Shown one piece after another: positions 31,361 to 31,669 of a stretch of DNA of 31,669 bases. The first letter of the stretch is position 1, and every line of letters begins with the position of its first letter. Location: positions 1-31,669 of the forward strand of contig CAZUHQ010000036.1 of assembly GCA_964620605.1 (NCBI GenBank), in the 5' to 3' direction. The notes beneath the pieces are model-generated. The model was not told the DNA's origin. It saw only the letters and a list, made by a program, of their open reading frames with translations, and searched no databases. Origin of the DNA: Thalassotalea_E sp964620605 (GTDB taxonomy: Bacteria > Pseudomonadota > Gammaproteobacteria > Enterobacterales > Alteromonadaceae). The position numbers and the translations under genes were made by a program.

Positions 31361-31669
31361 ATGAAGTTTTCCCATTTTTTTATTCAGCGTCCGATATTTG
31401 CTGCCGTATTATCTCTGGTGATCTTAATCGCCGGCAGCATTTCGGTGTTTCAATTACCTGTCAGTGAATACCCTGAAGTAGTACCACCAACAGTTGTGGT
31501 CAGTGCTTCATACCCGGGTGCAAATCCAAAAGTTATTGCTGAAACAGTTGCAACCCCGTTAGAGCAAGAAATTAACGGTGTTGAAAACATGTTGTATATG
31601 GCTTCACAAGCAACAGGCGATGGCCGTATGTCATTAACTGTGACCTTTGCATTGGGTACAGATTTAGAC
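31361..31669 (+). CDS. RND multidrug efflux permease, N-terminus only
   Basis: The first 103 codons are in the window and the gene runs off the right end. It opens with MKFSHFFIQRPIFAAVLSLV, the usual AcrB/MexB-type start with one membrane helix, followed by LPVSEYPEVVPPTVVVSASYPGA and ETVATPLEQEINGVENMLYM, hallmarks of the HAE1 porter domain. It is a proton-driven trimeric pump component that partners the adaptor just upstream. AGAGG lies before the ATG. The outer-membrane factor, if any, would be beyond the window. Confidence 0.95.
   Translation, partial: MKFSHFFIQRPIFAAVLSLVILIAGSISVFQLPVSEYPEVVPPTVVVSASYPGANPKVIAETVATPLEQEINGVENMLYMASQATGDGRMSLTVTFALGTDLD

Noticed and set aside
1..31669. 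CRISPR array, prophage, transposase or integrase genes
   Set aside because: No regularly spaced repeats, phage structural genes or recombinase motifs are visible; gene content and spacing look chromosomal.

Overview
The window looks like chromosomal DNA of a marine gammaproteobacterium in the Alteromonadales, most like the Colwelliaceae (Colwellia/Thalassotalea). That placement is an inference from the moderate-to-low G+C, the protein sequences, the aa3 oxidase gene order and the frequent TonB, AraC and LysR genes. No phage, IS element, CRISPR array or rRNA is visible. Both ends cut genes: cyoE on the left and an RND efflux permease on the right.

Layout. (1) 1-7395, mostly minus strand, is a complete cytochrome c oxidase locus: ctaC (subunit II with two extra haem c domains), ctaD, ctaG, ctaE, a small plus-strand DUF2909 gene, then SURF1, a SCO-like CxxxC protein, ctaA and the start of cyoE. 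An FNR-type dyad lies upstream of ctaC. (2) 7396-8768 holds lexA with two LexA boxes, and a divergent tRNA-His. (3) 8871-9886 has two small uncharacterised genes and a 106-nt imperfect palindrome. (4) 9887-12396 is the AmmeMemoRadiSam triad, with amrA/amrB divergent from amrS. (5) 12523-12945 is a VOC/PhnB-like protein. (6) 13142-18564 is a convergent four-gene block: an alkylglycerol-monooxygenase-like hydroxylase and a TonB-dependent receptor face an AraC regulator and a YhhN/TMEM86 lysoplasmalogenase. (7) 18949-23152 is a signalling operon with a PAS-GGDEF-EAL protein, a stand-alone Hpt protein and a double-receiver response regulator. (8) 23323-26374 is the glutathione-dependent formaldehyde detoxification pair (adhC, fghA) with a divergent LysR gene. 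(9) 26442-29030 carries rnk, a periplasmic binding-protein-like gene, a DUF1275 membrane protein and a cupin. (10) 29115-31669 is a LysR regulator divergent from an RND adaptor and permease.

How the genes work together. Region 1 builds and haemylates an aa3-type oxidase: Cox11 and possibly the SCO-like protein supply copper, CyoE and CtaA make haem A, and SURF1 helps insert it. Region 9-10 and region 8 are standard regulator-plus-effector units. The most interesting hypothesis is region 6. Its hydroxylase closely resembles the animal TMEM195/AGMO enzyme, which cleaves alkyl ether lipids, and its partner gene encodes an enzyme family that cleaves vinyl ether lysolipids. Together with an outer-membrane receptor and a dedicated regulator, this suggests a bacterial ether-lipid salvage system, with an exact FNR-consensus dyad in front of the oxygenase gene.
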